This document shows, piece after piece, positions 60,312 through 64,000 of a stretch of 64,000 nucleotides of DNA. This DNA comes from Spirochaetae bacterium HGW-Spirochaetae-4 (GTDB lineage: Bacteria > Spirochaetota > Spirochaetia > Sphaerochaetales > Sphaerochaetaceae): the NCBI GenBank assembly GCA_002839335.1, contig PGXU01000004.1, positions 32,476 through 96,475 on the forward strand. The letters are read 5' to 3'. The position numbers and the translations under genes were made by a program. Below the pieces are notes generated by a model, which searched no databases, was not told the origin of the DNA, and worked only from the letters and a program-made list of their open reading frames with translations. Every line of letters begins with the position of its first letter. The first letter of the stretch is position 1.

Positions 60312-60317
60312 GATTTC

Positions 60318-61511
60318 ATGAAGATATTGATCATATCGAATTTGTTTCCACCGTCGGTATTGGGCGGGTATGAAATCCTGTGCGGACAAGTGGTGCAGTC
60401 GTTGCGTGCCCGTGGTCACGAAGTTCGTATCCTGACGAGTACCCACGGAGATGCATCCACCGGACCCGACGACCTGGTGATGAGACGATTGCACTTGTTC
60501 CAACCATTCGACCGGCCGGTATCCTCTGCGATGCGAAGAGCCAGATTACGTACAGCGTCGGTCAATACCGCGATCACCAAGGCTGTATTGCGGGAGTCCC
60601 TGTTCGATGTGGTGTTTGTCTGGAGTCTCTTGAGATTGACTGCCTCTCCAGCACGTGCAGCCGAACAATCGGGGCTGCCTGTCGTGTATACCTTCAACGA
60701 TGAACATCCGTCGGGATATCTTCCTGCACGCTTTTCCCTGCATCCGAAACGATTTGCCAGATGGTTCCTGGACAAGACCATTGGCCGTCCAACCACCGCA
60801 AGTGGACTTCGGTTTGCCTACACAACCTGCATCAGCGAGTTGTTGAAAAGGAATCTGGTCAAATCCGGCATGCCGATTCCCACCAGTAGGGTAATCTACC
60901 AGGGGATCCCCATCGACCGGTTTCCCCTGCGCACAGCTTTTGCCGGGCAAGCGGTGCCGATGCGGATCCTCTACGCCGGTCAATTGCATCCGTACAAGGG
61001 GGTGCATACGTTGATCTCCGCGTTGCACCTTTTGGCACAAACATTCGGAGCCTCGGACCTGTCATGTTCCATCGTCGGGGCAGGAGAACAGGAATACGAG
61101 GACCGGTTGCAGTCGGAAGCCGGCAAGTCGGGTATTCCCGTCGCTTTCTTGGGAAGGGTTTCCCACGATCGGATGGGCGAGATATACCGGTCCCACGACC
61201 TGTTGGTGTTTCCGTCGATTTGGCCGGAACCCTTCGGCCTTACCCACCTCGAGGCCATGGCAAGTGGCTTGCCGGTAATCAGCACGACCAATGGGGGGCA
61301 AGGCGAATTCCTGGTGGACGAAGCGAATTGCCTCTCCTTCGAACCCGACAATCCGCAGCAACTCGCACAGTGTATCGCGAGACTGATGGGAAACGCCGGG
61401 CTCTATGCCGCATTGGTCGCAGCTGGTCGGCAAACGGTCGAGAAGGGTTTCACCTTCGACCGGTATGTCTCGGACCTGGAGACTCTCCTTGCCGAGGCAA
61501 CCCGCTCATGA
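60318..61511 (+). CDS. GT4-family glycosyltransferase
   Basis: A 397-residue GT-B enzyme. The N-terminus carries FPPSVLGGYEILCGQVVQSL, the glycine-rich acceptor loop; the donor domain has ILYAGQLHPYKGVHTLISALHLL, VAFLGRVSHDRMGEIYRSHDL and VFPSIWPEPFGLTHLEAMASGLPVISTTNGG with the E-x7-E pair. It is divergent from the FemAB-like gene, 60 bases away, and converges with the SpoIIE-type phosphatase gene, overlapping it by six bases. It extends the polysaccharide region but has its own promoter. Confidence 0.92.
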   Translation: MKILIISNLFPPSVLGGYEILCGQVVQSLRARGHEVRILTSTHGDASTGPDDLVMRRLHLFQPFDRPVSSAMRRARLRTASVNTAITKAVLRESLFDVVFVWSLLRLTASPARAAEQSGLPVVYTFNDEHPSGYLPARFSLHPKRFARWFLDKTIGRPTTASGLRFAYTTCISELLKRNLVKSGMPIPTSRVIYQGIPIDRFPLRTAFAGQAVPMRILYAGQLHPYKGVHTLISALHLLAQTFGASDLSCSIVGAGEQEYEDRLQSEAGKSGIPVAFLGRVSHDRMGEIYRSHDLLVFPSIWPEPFGLTHLEAMASGLPVISTTNGGQGEFLVDEANCLSFEPDNPQQLAQCIARLMGNAGLYAALVAAGRQTVEKGFTFDRYVSDLETLLAEATRS

Positions 61512-63929
61512 CGCTTCTGTGGGAGCCGGTATGGTGAACATCGTCTCATTCACGTGGTAGATACGACGTCTGGTTTGTCTTGACGTGAGGGAGTAGATGA
61601 TCTGCATCCCCCGTCCATGCGATTCCGCCTCCAGGTTCAACGAGTCGAAGAACTGTTCGGGTGTGCTCGATTCGGGTGGCATGTTCCATTCGGCAGCCCT
61701 ATCGCGGATGGTCAGTATGATTTCATCGGCACAAACCGAGACTTCAAGGGCTATGATCTCATCAATGGAGTTCTCCAAACCATGCACGATGATGTTGTTC
61801 ATGAATTCCCCGGCTACCAGGCGGCATTTCCAGGCGTCGGATTCGCTCTTGCCCAACGACATTACGAAATCGGCACATTCCTGGGCTGTCCTGTCGACCA
61901 TTTCAAGATTGGCGGGTAATTCCAGCACAGTGGAATATTCGGAAGGTTCGATGACCTGCATCGTGACGAAGGTGAAATCGTCCTGACGCACCGTAAAGCC
62001 CTTGCGGTCCAGCATGGAGTGGCAGTCCTGGGGAAGCATTGCCACTTGCGTCTCCTTCGATTCGTTCGCCAACAGGTCGAGGAACTGCTCGAGCGAGAGT
62101 GCCTCGCCTTTAGTGTTGGTGCACTCGAATACGCCATCGGTGTACAGGCAAAGCATATCGTCGTGTGAAATCGGTTCCACTATCACATCCTTGTTCAGGT
62201 AGATATGTTGCTCATCCCACCCGAGCGGAATATCCCCCAACTCTCCCAGCACCCGCATCGAAGATCGGCTGCGGTTGATGATAGCCATGGGAGGATGCCC
62301 GGCGTTGATGCTGCTCACCGTCATGGCATCCGTATCGACGATGCAGAAGCACATGGTCATGTAGTTGTCCTTGAACAGTCCCTCGGATAGGGTGCGGTTC
62401 AATCGGGTGACAATCTCGGCGGGTGTACAGTCGGGTCTGGCCGATGACAGGATCATGCCCAAGACCGATTTGACCGCCATCATGATCAACGCGGCTTGCA
62501 CACCATGTCCCGAGATATCCGCGACATACAAGACGTACCGGGAATCGGAGAGCCTCAGGCAATCGAACAGGTCGCCGCCGATTTGCGCCCAAGGCCGGTA
62601 GTTGGCAGAGAAGATCACGGATCCTTCCGCCTTGAACCATCTGGGGAGAATGTAGCTTTGGATGGTTTGAGCCGTATCCAAGTCCTCCATGATATCGTCG
62701 TAGATGGATTTGATCTGCTCCTCGGTCTCCTTCTTCGCAACAATCGCGCTGAACTGAGTGCCTAGGGAAGCCACTAGCCGTTTTTCTTCCTCTGTGAACA
62801 CATATCCGGATTCTGCCTGGACAGCCACTTTTCCGCGGAGTTCGCTTCCACTATGGATCGATGCTTCCTGGAGCGATCTGTCTTCCTCCGGATCGAATGT
62901 TCCGAACACCTTGTCCTTGTACATGATGCCGACGTCGAGTTGCTGATGCGCATCGAAGGGCGTTTCTATGAACGGCAAGGCTTTCTGGAAGATATCGAAA
63001 AGGGAATTGCTGTCGTCGGCGATGAGTTTGACGATATTGAAGAGGCAATCGAGTTCCCGCACCCGATCGGAGACGCGAACCAACAGGGTCTTCTGCTGCT
63101 CTTCGAGCCGGACCCGTTCCGTTATGTCTGTGGCGATGCCCCTGAATCCGACAACCTGGTCATCCGAATGGATGGGAGAGACGACCATGTTTACCTTGAA
63201 GCGTTGGCCGCGGCTGTTTATCATCCAAAAGTCGTCGGAAACCAATCGTTTCCGGCCACGGGCCATGGTTTCCAGCACCGTATGGATATGTTCGATCTCT
63301 TCAACAGGAAAAAAGTCGTCGATACTGTCGGGGTGGAACCCATCGGAATCGATTTGCTTGAATATCTCCTGTGTACGACGATTGAAGAACGTGACCTTGT
63401 AGTCATGGTTCAACTCGAATATCAGTCCGGGAAGCATGTTCGCCATTTCCATGAAACGGAGGCTGCTGGTTTGCAATGCGGTATTCTGCAGGCACGCTTC
63501 GCAAGCTGTACCGAGTTTGTGGTTCAATGGCCTCAAGGCTTCGAGCAGGTGATGGTCCAGGATGTCCCCGTTCCGATGGAGGACGAGCAACCCTATATCG
63601 GCCATGCTCATCACGTAATAGGTTCCGCCTCCGGCCTCCTGTGCAACCGGAACGACCAGCATATCCTTCATTTCAGAGGCGTGGGACAACTCTTCCATCA
63701 AATTCTTGAACGAGTCATGGCGTTCCAGGGAACGGGGGACAGCATAGGAGACCCGCAGATCCAAAGCCCCGGATTCACTATGGTTGGCGATCAGTACCGC
63801 GCCCATGGAACACCCGAGGTCCTGCATATACGCGGCCAGGCTTTTGCCCACCATCTTGCGAAGTTCTAGCGAATCCCCAATGGAAAGGAGAATCCGGTAA
63901 CAAATGCGTTCGATCTCTTGCAAATCCAT
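61506..63929 (-). CDS. SpoIIE-type PP2C phosphatase with GAF, PAS and HATPase domains
   Basis: An 807-residue cytoplasmic regulator. A GAF-like domain covers ~1-150, a PAS domain ~160-285 (MLPGLIFELNHDYKVTFFNR), a second GAF ~300-420, and the SpoIIE phosphatase ~450-650 with the metal-binding IGGDLFDCLRL and VADISGHGVQAALIMM. A C-terminal RsbW-like HATPase region (~690-800) has EFMNNIIVHGLENS, so one chain carries both kinase-like and phosphatase modules. It is likely to act on STAS proteins such as 56475-56807. The ATG at 63929 follows AGGAG; an earlier in-frame TTG is not used. Confidence 0.92.
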   Translation of the reverse strand: MDLQEIERICYRILLSIGDSLELRKMVGKSLAAYMQDLGCSMGAVLIANHSESGALDLRVSYAVPRSLERHDSFKNLMEELSHASEMKDMLVVPVAQEAGGGTYYVMSMADIGLLVLHRNGDILDHHLLEALRPLNHKLGTACEACLQNTALQTSSLRFMEMANMLPGLIFELNHDYKVTFFNRRTQEIFKQIDSDGFHPDSIDDFFPVEEIEHIHTVLETMARGRKRLVSDDFWMINSRGQRFKVNMVVSPIHSDDQVVGFRGIATDITERVRLEEQQKTLLVRVSDRVRELDCLFNIVKLIADDSNSLFDIFQKALPFIETPFDAHQQLDVGIMYKDKVFGTFDPEEDRSLQEASIHSGSELRGKVAVQAESGYVFTEEEKRLVASLGTQFSAIVAKKETEEQIKSIYDDIMEDLDTAQTIQSYILPRWFKAEGSVIFSANYRPWAQIGGDLFDCLRLSDSRYVLYVADISGHGVQAALIMMAVKSVLGMILSSARPDCTPAEIVTRLNRTLSEGLFKDNYMTMCFCIVDTDAMTVSSINAGHPPMAIINRSRSSMRVLGELGDIPLGWDEQHIYLNKDVIVEPISHDDMLCLYTDGVFECTNTKGEALSLEQFLDLLANESKETQVAMLPQDCHSMLDRKGFTVRQDDFTFVTMQVIEPSEYSTVLELPANLEMVDRTAQECADFVMSLGKSESDAWKCRLVAGEFMNNIIVHGLENSIDEIIALEVSVCADEIILTIRDRAAEWNMPPESSTPEQFFDSLNLEAESHGRGMQIIYSLTSRQTRRRIYHVNETMFTIPAPTEAS

Positions 63930-63943
63930 GTAGGCTCCTGGTT

Positions 63944-64000
63944 TCAATCCATATAGATCGGTCTGACTTTTGTAAGGATGATTCCTTCCAATGTGGCGGG
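63944..64000 (-). CDS. Possible C-terminal end of a gene upstream of the phosphatase
   Basis: An open frame of 18 codons enters from the right edge and ends in TGA at 63944-63946, 14 bases before the phosphatase ATG (PATLEGIILTKVRPIYMD). The short distance and protein-like sequence suggest a real cotranscribed gene, but the visible part is too short to identify. Confidence 0.35.
   Translation of the reverse strand, partial: PATLEGIILTKVRPIYMD

Overview
The window reads as a chromosomal segment of an anaerobic, fermentative bacterium of the phylum Spirochaetota, most likely a Sphaerochaeta-like member of the Spirochaetales. This is inferred from gene content, not from any marker gene: a Na+-NQR operon, a ferredoxin-dependent 2-oxoacid oxidoreductase coupled to butyrate kinase and phosphotransbutyrylase, many PAS/GGDEF/HD-GYP proteins, DUF438/DUF1858 proteins and SpoIIE/STAS signalling. 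No rRNA, tRNA, CRISPR array, insertion sequence or phage module was found. Nearly all the DNA is coding and many genes overlap by 1-28 bases.

1-4115: a minus-strand operon (GntR repressor, slipin, two MacB/LolE-like permeases flanking one ATPase) with its own promoter/operator; the last permease runs off the left edge. 4194-10160: single genes (rhodanese lipoprotein, small orphan protein, ABC-F ATPase, EamA transporter, PlsC-like acyltransferase, XRE regulator, YegP-like protein). 10275-16208: uronate catabolism, with KDPG aldolase and KDG kinase divergent around an IclR-type box, and altronate dehydratase, uronate isomerase and an IclR regulator in one operon. 16263-19855: a serine-palmitoyltransferase-like enzyme, 6-phosphogluconolactonase and glucose-6-phosphate dehydrogenase. 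19887-23471: DUF438/DUF1858 pair and a long-chain acyl-CoA synthetase under a palindromic operator. 23747-28450: vorDB, fused vorAC, buk and ptb, which together can turn branched-chain 2-oxoacids into acids plus ATP and reduced ferredoxin. 29004-34683: three c-di-GMP signalling proteins. 34693-39082: nqrBCDEF (no nqrA) plus an orphan gene. The NQR, Vor and Buk/Ptb modules would couple ferredoxin/NADH redox chemistry, a sodium gradient and substrate-level phosphorylation.

39175-44113: a probable mutagenic-repair cassette (DUF72 protein, catalytically dead ImuB-like Y-family protein, error-prone DnaE-type polymerase) behind a perfect palindrome in its promoter. 44131-46022: a lipoprotein and a degenerate GGDEF protein. 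46099-61511: a surface-polysaccharide region on both strands, with four GT4 enzymes, a GT2 enzyme, an initiating sugar transferase, a WecG/TagA enzyme, a chimeric nucleotidyltransferase/beta-helix protein, a phosphodiesterase-superfamily enzyme, a nucleotidyltransferase-fold protein, a family 9 glycosidase and a FemAB/GNAT-like protein. A STAS protein (56475-56807) and a large SpoIIE-type phosphatase (61506-63929) probably regulate it by partner switching. A hairpin-rich repeat block separates the two converging glycan operons at 53101-53343.

A recurring signal not expected from annotation alone is the promoter layout: at least eight genes have a sigma-70-like -10 hexamer 5-7 bases before the start codon and no Shine-Dalgarno sequence, which predicts leaderless mRNAs. 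Other genes carry clear AGGAGG-type sites. All start choices and promoter calls were made by eye.
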